A stretch of 64,000 nt of DNA from Streptomyces violascens (lineage in GTDB: Bacteria > Actinomycetota > Actinomycetes > Streptomycetales > Streptomycetaceae), in assembly GCF_014649955.1 (NCBI RefSeq), contig NZ_BMUA01000008.1, forward strand, positions 186,001 to 250,000, given 5' to 3'. Positions 13,966 through 22,587 of this stretch are shown here, piece after piece. Both the position numbers and the translations under genes were made by a program. The notes under the pieces were generated by a model. The model saw nothing but the letters and a program-made list of their open reading frames with translations. It was not told where the DNA came from and did no database searches. Every line of letters begins with the position of its first letter. The stretch's first letter is position 1.

Positions 13966-14304
13966 ATGGACACCGACCTCGCCGCCCGCGTACGCACCGC
14001 CCTCGGACTCAAGGGCAACCCCGCCATCGACACCGCCGCCGGGGAGACCGAGACCCGCCTCGGCCTCTGGTCCGTCCGCGAACTCGACCACCTGTACGCC
14101 CGCGTCGGCGGCACCGTGACCGGCCGCCTGGTGGAACTCCCTTTCAGTGAGGGCACGTTCCCCGCGATCGAGATCACCATCACCGTCGACCTGCCCGGTG
14201 TCGGCACGGCACAGGCCTTCACCGACTGGGTACCGGCGGACGAGCCGTACGCGTTCGCGCTGCCGCTGCTGGCGGCACTGCCTGCCTCGCAGCTCACCGT
14301 CTGA
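13966..14304 (+). CDS. Hypothetical phage protein
   Basis: The 112-aa product starts at ATG 13966 after GAAGGGA. LGLWSVRELDHLYARVGGTVTG begins the body, and a strand-rich FPAIEITITVDLPGVGTAQAF follows. No family is recognised. It probably forms an operon with the zinc protein and is terminated just downstream. Confidence 0.5.
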   Translation: MDTDLAARVRTALGLKGNPAIDTAAGETETRLGLWSVRELDHLYARVGGTVTGRLVELPFSEGTFPAIEITITVDLPGVGTAQAFTDWVPADEPYAFALPLLAALPASQLTV

Positions 14305-14312
14305 CACACCGA

Positions 14313-14349
14313 AGGGCCCGTCCCAGGATCCGCACCCGGGACGGGCCCT
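14313..14349 (+). terminator. Terminator closing the early region
   Basis: AGGGCCCGTCCC (14313-14324) and GGGACGGGCCCT (14338-14349) form a perfect 12-bp stem. It separates the early operon from the terminase genes. Confidence 0.7.
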
Positions 14350-14380
14350 CTCCGGAGCACCTCGCCGCTAACATCAAATC

Positions 14381-14917
14381 ATGACGACCGTCAACAATCC
14401 ATCACAGGGCGAGCCGGGCAAGCAGCCGACCCGCTCTGAAGGGAACGGTCAGTTCGTCCGCACCGACGACACCGCGCGCCGCGACGCCCAAGCCGCCGCC
14501 CTCCGGTCGCAGGGCAAGACGTTCGAGCACATCGCCACCGCCCTCGGCTACGCCGACAAGGGCGGCGCCTGGCGTGGCGTACGACGCGCCCGCCGTGACG
14601 CAGCGATCGAGCCCGTCACCAAGCTCGTCGAGACGGAGTCCGCCGAGCTCGACGAGCTGTACGCCCGCGCCCTGGAGATCCTCGACCGGCACCACATCAC
14701 AGTGCAGCAAGGCCGCGTGGTCACGATGCTCGACGTCGACACCGGCCGCGAGGTTCCGATCCCGGACGACGGGCCCAAGCTCCAGGCCCTCCAAGTCGCC
14801 CTGAAGATCCGCGAGTCGTACCGCAAGCTGCATGGCCTCGACGCCGAGAAGAAGATCAACCTGTCCGGCGGCGTCCGCTACGAGATCGTCGGCATCGACC
14901 CCGCCGACCTCACATGA
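14381..14917 (+). CDS. Terminase small subunit-like protein
   Basis: The 178-aa product starts at ATG 14381. The N-terminal part has an HTH-like segment (AAALRSQGKTFEHIATALGY), and the helical body ends KIRESYRKLHGLDAEKK, as in many small terminases. It overlaps the large terminase gene by ATGA. Position and fold suggest it recognises packaging DNA. The upstream TAACAT near 14370 may be a -10 element. Confidence 0.65.
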   Translation: MTTVNNPSQGEPGKQPTRSEGNGQFVRTDDTARRDAQAAALRSQGKTFEHIATALGYADKGGAWRGVRRARRDAAIEPVTKLVETESAELDELYARALEILDRHHITVQQGRVVTMLDVDTGREVPIPDDGPKLQALQVALKIRESYRKLHGLDAEKKINLSGGVRYEIVGIDPADLT

Positions 14918-16317
14918 CCACCGCCACCGACGCCCCCACCGTCGTCCGCTACGAACCCCGTGGCGCCGCCGTCCAGCTGTTCAAGGCGCGGGAGTCCGAG
15001 GTCGTCATCGCCGGACCGGCCGGCACCGGCAAGAGCCTGGCCGCCCTGTTCCGCGTGCACCTCGCTGCGCTCCACAACCCGGGCATCCGATGCATGATCG
15101 TCCGCAAGACGGCGGTATCGCTCGGCTCCACCACTCTGGTGACGTACGAGAAGAAGGTGGCGAAAGCCGCGCTGAGCGCTGGCGTCGTGTCCTGGTTCGG
15201 CGGGTCGACGCGCGAGGCTGCTTGCTACCGGTACTCGAACGGGTCCGTGATCGTGGTCGGGGGCATGGACAAGCCCGACAAGATCTTGTCGGCGGACTAC
15301 GACTTGGTGTTCTGCGACGAGGCGACCGAGTTCACCGAGACGGACTGGGAGACCATCGCCACTCGCCTGCGCAATGGCATGCTGTCGTGGCAGCAGCAGA
15401 TCGCGGCATGCAACCCCGCGCACCCCACGCACTGGCTGAAGCAACGCTGCGACCGGGGCCAAGCCCGGATGCTGGTATCGCGGCACAAGGACAACCCGGC
15501 GTACATGAACGCCGACGGCAGCCACACGCGGGCCGGCCGGGACTACTTCGCCAAGCTCGACGGCCTCACCGGCGTGCGCAAGTCGCGGCTGCGGGACGGA
15601 ACGTGGGCGGCAGCCGAGGGCCTGATCTACGAGGGGTGGGACGACGCCGTCCACCTCATCGACCCGCGGCCCATCCCTGCCGAGTGGACGCGGTGGATGA
15701 GCATCGACTTCGGGTTCACGAACCCTTTCGTGGCGCAGTGGTGGGCCGAAGATCCGGACGGACGTCTGTACTTGTACCGGGAGATCTACCGCACCAAGAC
15801 CCTCGTCGAGGACCACGCGGCTCACATCCTCCGCCTCGTCCGCCGCTGCGCCGAGTGCTGCGGCTCGACGGCCACCGCGCACGACTGCCACGCCTGCGAG
15901 GCGTGCGCCCTGGAGTGGACCGAGCCGAAGCCACGCGCGATCTACGCCGACCACGACGCCGAGGACCGGGCCACTCTGGAGCGCCACCTCGGCCTGTCGA
16001 CCGTGCCCGCCAAGAAGTCCGTGAGCGACGGAATCCAGGCGGTGAATTCTCGGATGAAGGTGCTCGCCGACGGCCGGGCGCGGCTGTTCGTGATGCGCGG
16101 CGCGCTGGTCAAGGTCGACCGGGCATTGGAGGCGGCGTCGCTCCCGACGTGCACCGAGGAGGAGATCACCGGCTACGTGTGGGCGGTGAAGCCCGGTAAT
16201 GCGGGTGGGCTGAAGGAGGCGCCGGTGAAGGAGAACGATCACGGTATGGACGCCATGCGGTACGCGGTCGCGGGCTGCGATCTGGTGGGGCGTCCTCAGA
16301 TGAGGTGGGTGGGATGA
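14914..16317 (+). CDS. Terminase large subunit
   Basis: The 467-aa product has Walker A AGPAGTGKS (residues 33-41) and Walker B LVFCDEATE (about 131-139). The nuclease domain begins SIDFGFTNPF (about 266). An extra Cys-rich insertion (CAECC...CHACEAC, about 312-332) may bind zinc. It packages DNA with the small subunit and portal. It belongs to the phage terminase-6/PBSX-type group. Confidence 0.88.
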   Translation: MTTATDAPTVVRYEPRGAAVQLFKARESEVVIAGPAGTGKSLAALFRVHLAALHNPGIRCMIVRKTAVSLGSTTLVTYEKKVAKAALSAGVVSWFGGSTREAACYRYSNGSVIVVGGMDKPDKILSADYDLVFCDEATEFTETDWETIATRLRNGMLSWQQQIAACNPAHPTHWLKQRCDRGQARMLVSRHKDNPAYMNADGSHTRAGRDYFAKLDGLTGVRKSRLRDGTWAAAEGLIYEGWDDAVHLIDPRPIPAEWTRWMSIDFGFTNPFVAQWWAEDPDGRLYLYREIYRTKTLVEDHAAHILRLVRRCAECCGSTATAHDCHACEACALEWTEPKPRAIYADHDAEDRATLERHLGLSTVPAKKSVSDGIQAVNSRMKVLADGRARLFVMRGALVKVDRALEAASLPTCTEEEITGYVWAVKPGNAGGLKEAPVKENDHGMDAMRYAVAGCDLVGRPQMRWVG

Positions 16318-16484
16318 AAAGAGTCAACCCCTCTTTGCTGAAAAATTTGCGGCCAACAGCTACATTGACAGGAGGATTTACGGCGATCACGGCTGGATTC
16401 TGGGACATCTTCGGTTCCGGGGTCGGTTTGATCACCGGGGGAATCGCGCTCCTCACCCTTCAGTGGTGGGTCGACCGCGACTGA
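16314..16484 (+). CDS. 56-aa membrane protein between terminase and portal
   Basis: It starts at ATG 16314, overlapping the terminase stop (ATGA). It has a basic N-terminus MKRVNPSLLKNLRP and one or two hydrophobic spans (FGSGVGLITGGIALLTLQWW). The nucleotide sequence here is more A-rich than its flanks. Function unknown; possibly a membrane-tethered head accessory or a moron. Confidence 0.45.
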   Translation: MKRVNPSLLKNLRPTATLTGGFTAITAGFWDIFGSGVGLITGGIALLTLQWWVDRD

Positions 16485-16502
16485 CAAGGGCGGAGGGACG
16501 CG

Positions 16503-18089
16503 GTGGGCAAGACCCTCTTCGGCTCCCTCGCCAACGCCGCAGGCACCTTCCTCAACCGCACCCCCGTCCCCTACGCCCCCTCCACCGGCCGCGCCGGACT
16601 CGGCTCCGGCCTCCTGCGCCCCGCCGGCCAGGAAGCGCAGATGCGCGCCATGGGCGGCAACGCCACACTCTTCGCGATCGTCGACCGGATCATCACCGGC
16701 TACTCCGAGGTGACGTGGCGCCTCTACCGCTCCGCACCGTCCGGCCGCGCCGAGGACCGCATCGAGGTCACCTCTCACGCAGCCCTCGACCTGTGGCGCC
16801 AGCCGAACCCCTTCATGACGGGGCCGGCGTTCCTCGAAGCAACGCAGCAGCATGAGGAGTTGACCGGAGAGCAGTGGTGGGTGACGGCCCGCGACCCGCG
16901 GTTCAACATCCCGCTTGAGCTGTGGCCGGTCCGTCCGGACCGCATGGAGCCGATACCCGACCCGCAGGACTTCCTCGTCGGCTACCTCTACCGCGGCCCG
17001 TCCGGGGAGCGCATCCCGCTCGGTGTCGACGACGTGCTGTTCCAGCGCCGTCCCAATCCCTTGGATCCGTACCGGGGCATGGGCGCGGTGCAGACGATCC
17101 TCGTCGACCTCGACGCCACTAGGGCGAGCGCGGAGTGGAACCGGTCGTTCTTCCTCAACAGCGCGGAGCCCGGCGGGATCGTCGAGGTCGACCGGCGCCT
17201 CGACGACACCGAGTTCGACGCGTTCCGTGAGCGGTGGGCCGAGCAGCACCGCGGCGTGTCCAATGCCCACAGGGTCGCCGTCCTGGAGAACGGCCTCAAG
17301 TGGGTCGACCGCAAATACTCCATGGTCGACATGCAGTTCGCCGAGATGCGCAGCGTCAACCGCGAGATCATCCGCGAGGCGTTCGGGTTCCCGAAGCCCA
17401 TCCTCGGCGCCGTCGACGACGTCAACCGGGCCAACGCCGAAGCCGCCGACGCCGTTTTCGCGCGCTGGCTCCTGCGCCCCCGCCTCAACCGCACCCGCGA
17501 GATCCTCAACACCCGGCTACTCCCCATGTTCGGGGCGACCAGCAAGGGCCTGGAGTTCGACTACGACAACCCCGTCCCCGCCGACCGCGAGGCCGACGCC
17601 GCCGAGCTGACCGCCCGCACGAACGCCGTCAAGGCGCTGGTCGAGGCAGGGGCGTACGGGCCTGCCGCGCTCAGTGCGGTGGGCCTGCCCGACATGCCGT
17701 TCGGCCAGCCCGACTCGAACCCCGACAAGGAACTCCTGATCCGGCTGGTCACAGGCGCCCCGTCCCTGGCCCCAATGATCTTGCCCATGCTGGGGTTCGA
17801 CGTGCCGGAGAACGCGGCCGCCCTGGTGCCCGCTCCCCGCACCCCGGCGGCGCCGGCCGCATTGATGCTCGGCACGGACATCGAGGCCGCGATGCGGTGG
17901 GTGGCGGTCGCGCACGACGATGCCGACACGTGCGGCCCGTGCCGCGACAACGACGGCCAGCTCTACCGCAACCGCGAGGACGCGTACGAGGACTACCCGG
18001 GCGGCTCCGGCTACGTGCACTGCGTGGGCGCCGAGTACGGCAACGCGTGCCGCTGCAAGGTCGTCAAGCGGCGGGAGAGCAACTCATGA
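16503..18089 (+). CDS. Portal protein with C-terminal Cys-rich domain
   Basis: The 528-aa product starts at GTG 16503. The body matches HK97-type portal proteins, with RIITGYSEVTWRLYR, RPDRMEPIPDP and GFPKPILGAVDD. The last about 60 residues have CGPCRDNDGQ and YVHCVGAEYGNACRC, similar to the MuF-like C-terminal Cys/His region of minor head proteins. It is therefore a portal-MuF-like fusion. It forms the DNA entry ring of the capsid. Confidence 0.85.
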   Translation: MGKTLFGSLANAAGTFLNRTPVPYAPSTGRAGLGSGLLRPAGQEAQMRAMGGNATLFAIVDRIITGYSEVTWRLYRSAPSGRAEDRIEVTSHAALDLWRQPNPFMTGPAFLEATQQHEELTGEQWWVTARDPRFNIPLELWPVRPDRMEPIPDPQDFLVGYLYRGPSGERIPLGVDDVLFQRRPNPLDPYRGMGAVQTILVDLDATRASAEWNRSFFLNSAEPGGIVEVDRRLDDTEFDAFRERWAEQHRGVSNAHRVAVLENGLKWVDRKYSMVDMQFAEMRSVNREIIREAFGFPKPILGAVDDVNRANAEAADAVFARWLLRPRLNRTREILNTRLLPMFGATSKGLEFDYDNPVPADREADAAELTARTNAVKALVEAGAYGPAALSAVGLPDMPFGQPDSNPDKELLIRLVTGAPSLAPMILPMLGFDVPENAAALVPAPRTPAAPAALMLGTDIEAAMRWVAVAHDDADTCGPCRDNDGQLYRNREDAYEDYPGGSGYVHCVGAEYGNACRCKVVKRRESNS

Positions 18090-18166
18090 GCGCCCACCGC
18101 CTGTTCAGCATGCCCGTCCGTGCGACTGCGACTGTCGCCCTGTCACAGCCCGGAGGTGGCTGCTGA
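18086..18166 (+). CDS. 26-aa peptide between portal and protease genes
   Basis: From ATG 18086 (overlapping the portal stop) it encodes MSAHRLFSMPVRATATVALS and a GGGC end. It overlaps ATG 18166 of the protease (TGATG). It may act only as a translational bridge. Confidence 0.35.
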   Translation: MSAHRLFSMPVRATATVALSQPGGGC

Positions 18167-19212
18167 TGCCCAAGCCCCCGTTCATCGAGGCCGTGACGCG
18201 GCCGGACCGGCTGCGCGTCCAAGCCCTGGCGCGCCCGGCTGAGCGGCGCTGGTACGAGATCCGCAACGCGACGGCGGAGACGGCCGAGCTGCTGATCTAC
18301 GACGAGATCGGCGGGTGGCTCGGCTGGTACGCGGACGAGTTCGTCGAGGAGCTCGCCGCGATCACCGCACCGAACCTGACCGTCCGGATCAACTCGCCCG
18401 GTGGGTCGGTGTTCGAGGGCATCGCCATCGCCAACGCGCTCCGCTCGCACCCGGCGACGGTCACCACACAGGTCGACGGCATCGCCGCATCCATCGCCTC
18501 AGTGATCGCGCTCGCCGGTGACCGGCTCGTCATGATGCCGAACTCCCAGCTCATGATCCACGACGCGTCCGGGTTCTGCATGGGCGACGCCGCCGACATG
18601 GCGCAGATGGCACAGCTCTTGGAGCAGCAGTCCGACAATCTGGCCGACGTGTACGCCGCGAAGGCAGGCGGCACCCGCGCCGAGTGGCGCGCCCTGATGC
18701 AGGCAGAGACCTGGTACCTGGCGGCCGAGGCCGTCGAGGCCGGGCTCGCCGACGCGGTAGGCCAGCCCACCCGCACGCCCGGCCCGGCCCCGGTGGTTCC
18801 GCCGACGCCCGACCTGGATGAGCCGATGACCGCCCGGTGGGACCTGTCCGTGTTCCGGCACGCCGGCCGCGAGCAGGCCCCTGCTCCCGCTGCCGTGGCG
18901 GCCATCGAGTTGAACGCCGAGGCCTCTGCGGTCTCCGACGAGGACGTAGCCGCAGTTGCTCGCGCCGTACTGGCGGCAGCTGCACCGGCGCCTGCGCCCA
19001 CCGCCCCCGCGGCCGAGCCGGAGCCGGTGGAGCAGCCCGTCGCCGTGGCGAACACGACCATCGTCGAGGCCCCCACAGACGAGCCGGCCAACGACTGGGC
19101 TGCTGCCATCGCCCACCTCAACTCCCCCGACGCGACCCTCGGTTGGTCTGCGTCGATCGCCCACCTCATCGACCCCACCCTCACGCCGTCCAGCGCGACG
19201 ACGAATGCCTGA
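18166..19212 (+). CDS. ClpP-like head maturation protease
   Basis: The 348-aa product has RINSPGGSVFEGIAIANAL and DGIAASIASVIALAGD, which places the nucleophile at about Ser109. MIHDASG gives His132. This is the S14/S49-type prohead protease fold. The Ala/Pro-rich C-terminus (from residue 205) looks like a scaffold-like tail, so one gene may serve as both protease and scaffold. It lies directly before the capsid gene. Confidence 0.85.
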   Translation: MPKPPFIEAVTRPDRLRVQALARPAERRWYEIRNATAETAELLIYDEIGGWLGWYADEFVEELAAITAPNLTVRINSPGGSVFEGIAIANALRSHPATVTTQVDGIAASIASVIALAGDRLVMMPNSQLMIHDASGFCMGDAADMAQMAQLLEQQSDNLADVYAAKAGGTRAEWRALMQAETWYLAAEAVEAGLADAVGQPTRTPGPAPVVPPTPDLDEPMTARWDLSVFRHAGREQAPAPAAVAAIELNAEASAVSDEDVAAVARAVLAAAAPAPAPTAPAAEPEPVEQPVAVANTTIVEAPTDEPANDWAAAIAHLNSPDATLGWSASIAHLIDPTLTPSSATTNA

Positions 19213-19225
19213 AGGAGGCAGAGAC

Positions 19226-20593
19226 GTGCCCACCACACCGACCGTCCCGCGCACATCGGACGAGCTGGAGGAGATGCTCCACGACCCCAAGCAGCGCACG
19301 GAAATCCTCAAGGACACCAGCACGCTGAAGGACTTCATCGTCGCGTACGGCGAGCAGCAGCAGGGCGACGGCACCGAGCTGCGTCGCATGGTCGCCGAGG
19401 AGACGCAGCGTGTCCTCGCGCAGACGCTGAAGGAGAAGGAGGTCTCTGCCAAGGAGACCGACGCCATCAAGCGCCTCAACCTCGACCCGCAGGCCCGCGC
19501 CGCGAACATGCTCACGAGCCACCGGCAGGGCACCGCCCACAACCCGCAGGCCATCGGTGCCAAGCTCGACGGCGAGTTCACGAACGCTGCGGACTTCTTC
19601 GCCTCGGCCTGGCACCTCAACCCAGACCCCGAGGCCGGCGCGAAGATGCAGCGCCTGCGCAACTCCTACAGCTCCGTGGTCCCGGCGGACGGCGGGTTCC
19701 TGGTGCCGGAGACGCTGCGGTCGCAGCTTCTTCAGATCGCGCTGGAGATGTCGGTCGTCCGCTCGCACGCCACGGTCGTTCCGATGGAAACAGCCCGGGT
19801 GCCGTTCCCCACGATCGACGTCACGTCGAACGCGTCGTCCGTGTTCGGCGGCATGATCGGCTACTGGGGCGAGGAAGGCGCGGCGCTCACCGACGCCGCA
19901 GGCAAGTTCGGCAAGGTGCTGCTCGACGCGAAGAAGCTCACAGGGTTCTCGATGGTCCCGAACGAGTTGCTCACCGACTCGATCATCTCGTTCGCGGCGC
20001 TCATCGAGTCCCTGTGGCCGCGCGCCCTGGCCTGGTACGAGGACGTCGCGTTCACGTCCGGCTCGGGTACCGGTGAGCCGCTCGGCTACCTCGGCAACCC
20101 GGCATCGGTGGCGGTGGCCGCCGAGTCCGGGCAGGGCTCGGCGACGGTGCTGTACGAGAACATCGTCAAGATGTACAGCCGGATGCTCCCGGCGTCGCTG
20201 TCGCAGGCCGTGTGGGTGTGCTCGCCGGATGTGTTCCCGCAGCTCATGACGATGGCTCTGTCCGTGGGCACCGGCGGTTCCGCAATCATGGTCGCGAACG
20301 CGGCGGGTCCGGCCCCGCTCACCATCTTCGGCCGCCCGCTGATCATCACCGAGAAGGCCAAGGTTCTCGGTGCACAGGGCGACATCGCGTTTGTCGACCT
20401 TTCGTACTACCTCATCGGTGACCGGCAGCAGATGACTGCCGCCACCTCGACCGAATACAGGTTCGCCAACGACCAGACCGCGTTCCGGATCATCGAGCGC
20501 GTCGACGGCCAGCCCTGGATCAAGAGCGCCATCACCCCGCAGAACGGCGGCTCAACGCTGTCCCCGTTCGTCGAGCTCGCCGCACGTCCGTAA
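19226..20593 (+). CDS. Major capsid protein (HK97 fold)
   Basis: The 455-aa product starts at GTG 19226 behind GAAGGAGGCAGAG. A charged helical N-terminal delta-like domain (residues 1-120) is followed by VVPADGGFLVPETLRSQLL and TSGSGTGEPLGYLGN, hallmarks of HK97-type major capsids. The delta domain is probably cleaved by the protease upstream. A strong hairpin follows the gene. Confidence 0.88.
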   Translation: MPTTPTVPRTSDELEEMLHDPKQRTEILKDTSTLKDFIVAYGEQQQGDGTELRRMVAEETQRVLAQTLKEKEVSAKETDAIKRLNLDPQARAANMLTSHRQGTAHNPQAIGAKLDGEFTNAADFFASAWHLNPDPEAGAKMQRLRNSYSSVVPADGGFLVPETLRSQLLQIALEMSVVRSHATVVPMETARVPFPTIDVTSNASSVFGGMIGYWGEEGAALTDAAGKFGKVLLDAKKLTGFSMVPNELLTDSIISFAALIESLWPRALAWYEDVAFTSGSGTGEPLGYLGNPASVAVAAESGQGSATVLYENIVKMYSRMLPASLSQAVWVCSPDVFPQLMTMALSVGTGGSAIMVANAAGPAPLTIFGRPLIITEKAKVLGAQGDIAFVDLSYYLIGDRQQMTAATSTEYRFANDQTAFRIIERVDGQPWIKSAITPQNGGSTLSPFVELAARP

Positions 20594-20600
20594 CCAGACC

Positions 20601-20634
20601 GGCAGGCGGCGGCACTCACCCCCCGCCGCCTGCC
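20601..20634 (+). terminator. Hairpin after the capsid gene
   Basis: GGCAGGCGGCGG (20601-20612) pairs perfectly with CCGCCGCCTGCC (20623-20634). It probably attenuates transcription so that capsid message exceeds downstream genes. Confidence 0.65.
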
Positions 20635-20692
20635 ACCACCCGGGCCGGCAGCGTCGCCCCGGCAGGCCCCGCAGACGAAAGGACCAACCTCC

Positions 20693-21130
20693 ATGGGACA
20701 GAAGGCACTCGGCAGGACGCTCAACTCGACTCCTGCCGCTGACGGCGTATGGATCAGCCTCAGGCAGGCATCCGGCGTCGCGTTCTCCTGCTACCTCGGT
20801 GGCGCCGCTGGCGACACCTACACCCTCCAGGAAGCCAAGGACGCGTCCGGTACCGGCGCGCAGAACCTCGCGTGCATCACCGAGTACCACACCAACACCG
20901 GCAACGGCACCGACGCATGGACACGCCGCACGCAGGCCGCGGCCGCAACCGTCGTCACCGCCGCAGCCGCCACGCAGAACGCCATGGTGGTGGAGGTGGA
21001 GGGGACGTCGCTGTCCGACGGCTACCGGTACGTCAAGCTCACCAGCACGGGCGCCGGTACGGTCAACGCCCTCACCCGCGATCTGACCACGCAGCGCACC
21101 CCCGCGAACCTGCCCGCGATGGGGGTCTGA
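20693..21130 (+). CDS. Virion structural protein (head decoration-like)
   Basis: The 145-aa product starts at ATG 20693. The protein is strand-rich, with SGVAFSCYLGGAAGDTYTL and SDGYRYVKLTSTGAG. Small beta proteins following the capsid are often decoration or head-fiber-like proteins. That role is inferred from position. Confidence 0.5.
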   Translation: MGQKALGRTLNSTPAADGVWISLRQASGVAFSCYLGGAAGDTYTLQEAKDASGTGAQNLACITEYHTNTGNGTDAWTRRTQAAAATVVTAAAATQNAMVVEVEGTSLSDGYRYVKLTSTGAGTVNALTRDLTTQRTPANLPAMGV

Positions 21131-21132
21131 TC

Positions 21133-21603
21133 ATGGCGTCCGGAATCCCTGGCGCGCAGCTGCGCCGACTGCTCCTCGGCACGGCCGTGGCTGGCGCCGC
21201 GAAGACCGTGCCGCAGAACGCCACCGGCACGATCTTCACGGTGGCGGGCGGGCGGGTCCTGGTGACCGGCCTCGTCGGCAAGGTCACCACCGTCATCGGC
21301 GGTACCACGCCGAGCGCCAAGCTGGTGGCGACGCCCACCGTGGGCAGCGCGAACGACCTGTGCACCGCGACCGCGATCACGGCGGACGAGGTCGGCACCC
21401 TGTACAGCATCCCCGGCCCGACCGGCAGCGCCCTCGGCGTGTCCGGATCCGGATCCGGCGGCGTCACCGGGCAGACAGCGCCCGTCATCGTCGCGGCCGG
21501 AACGATCGGCGTGAACATCAGCGCGGCCGACGCGACCGGCGCGATCCAGTGGACGCTCACCTACGTGCCGCTCGACGACGGCGCCACCGTGACGGCGGCC
21601 TGA
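21133..21603 (+). CDS. Structural protein, function unknown
   Basis: The 156-aa product starts at ATG 21133, 2 nt after the previous stop. It is Ala/Thr/Gly-rich with IFTVAGGRVLVTGLVGKVTTV and no charge clusters, as in phage beta-rich surface proteins. It may be a decoration protein. No motif decides this. Confidence 0.5.
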   Translation: MASGIPGAQLRRLLLGTAVAGAAKTVPQNATGTIFTVAGGRVLVTGLVGKVTTVIGGTTPSAKLVATPTVGSANDLCTATAITADEVGTLYSIPGPTGSALGVSGSGSGGVTGQTAPVIVAAGTIGVNISAADATGAIQWTLTYVPLDDGATVTAA

Positions 21604-21604
21604 C

Positions 21605-22138
21605 ATGACACTCGTGACCTGCGACCCGTGCACCGCCCGCTACCCCGACGACGTAGGAGCATGCCCGAACTGCGGCTCAACTGCGCAGCAGGGGGCGGGC
21701 GCTGCGGTGCCGTCGGTCACGGTCGTCTGCCGGACCGAGTACTGCCCGGCCCGCGGTGTGGAGCGCAGGCTCATGCTCCGCGCCGCGGCCCCGGGCGTAT
21801 TGGAGCGGCCGGCGCCGTTGTGCGCCTCTTGCCTCCTGCCCATGCCTGAGCTCACCGAGGACCATGACATGCCGAAGATCACCGTTCACGGCGGACCTAC
21901 CGTCGACACCCCGACCAGTGCGGAGGGAGGCGAGGAGTCATCTCCTGGCAGCAGCTCCTCGACATCGTCCGAGAAGGCCAGCAGCTCGCCGAAGACGAGC
22001 GAGCCCGCGGCCCCCTTGCCTGTCCGCAAGACGGCGAGCCGCTCCAAGAAGGCCCGGACGGACGCCTCTTCTGCCGCTTCGACGGATGGCGACCAGACGG
22101 AGGACACGTCGGAGTCTGACGACGAGGACTCGAAGTGA
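21605..22138 (+). CDS. Zinc-finger protein with Ser-rich acidic tail
   Basis: The 177-aa product starts at ATG 21605. The first 80 residues contain CDPCTARYPDDVGACPNCG and a second set, CRTEYC...CASC, giving two zinc sites. The tail (about 105-177) is Ser/Thr/Glu/Asp-rich. It sits between capsid and connector genes, like Cys-rich head proteins of Streptomyces phages, but its role is unknown. Confidence 0.55.
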   Translation: MTLVTCDPCTARYPDDVGACPNCGSTAQQGAGAAVPSVTVVCRTEYCPARGVERRLMLRAAAPGVLERPAPLCASCLLPMPELTEDHDMPKITVHGGPTVDTPTSAEGGEESSPGSSSSTSSEKASSSPKTSEPAAPLPVRKTASRSKKARTDASSAASTDGDQTEDTSESDDEDSK

Positions 22139-22545
22139 CCGCCTACCGGTCGAACGAGCTGTTCAGGGCCAGCGGTCTGACCCTGAACAGCAACACCGAC
22201 CACGTCACGGCGAGCGTCGTGAACGCCGTGACCGGCCGGGCCGGAGCGATCGACATCTCCCGCATCTCGAACGGGCTTCTCGTCGTGAACGTAGCGAACG
22301 CCCCGACCGGCACGAACCCGACGCTCACCGTGCTGATCGACGTGGCGGACGCCCTCGGGAACTGGGTCCTCGTCTCCAACCCCGCTGGCATCTCCGGGTC
22401 GGCGATCGGTTCGTCCGGTTTCACCTACGGCAACCTCTCCGGCGGCTACCAGCTCACCGACACAGCACGCATCCGCTGGACGCTCGGAGGCACCGGCTCC
22501 CCCAGCTTCACCGGGGTGTCGTTCTCGCTGTACGGCCGCCCCTGA
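22135..22545 (+). CDS. Structural protein, function unknown
   Basis: The 136-aa product starts at GTG 22135 (GTGA overlap). It is beta-rich and hydrophilic, with LTVLIDVADALGNWVLVSNPAG and RIRWTLGGTG. It may be a head or neck fibre. No family is recognised. Confidence 0.5.
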   Translation: MTAYRSNELFRASGLTLNSNTDHVTASVVNAVTGRAGAIDISRISNGLLVVNVANAPTGTNPTLTVLIDVADALGNWVLVSNPAGISGSAIGSSGFTYGNLSGGYQLTDTARIRWTLGGTGSPSFTGVSFSLYGRP

Positions 22546-22587
22546 CCACCCACCCTGACCCGCACCGACAGCTGAGAGGAGGCACCG

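Noticed and set aside
13584-14360. 258-aa minus-strand frame opposite two + strand genes
   Set aside because: The product is Gly/Ala/Val/Arg-rich junk, and the + strand genes have clear zinc motifs and ribosome sites.
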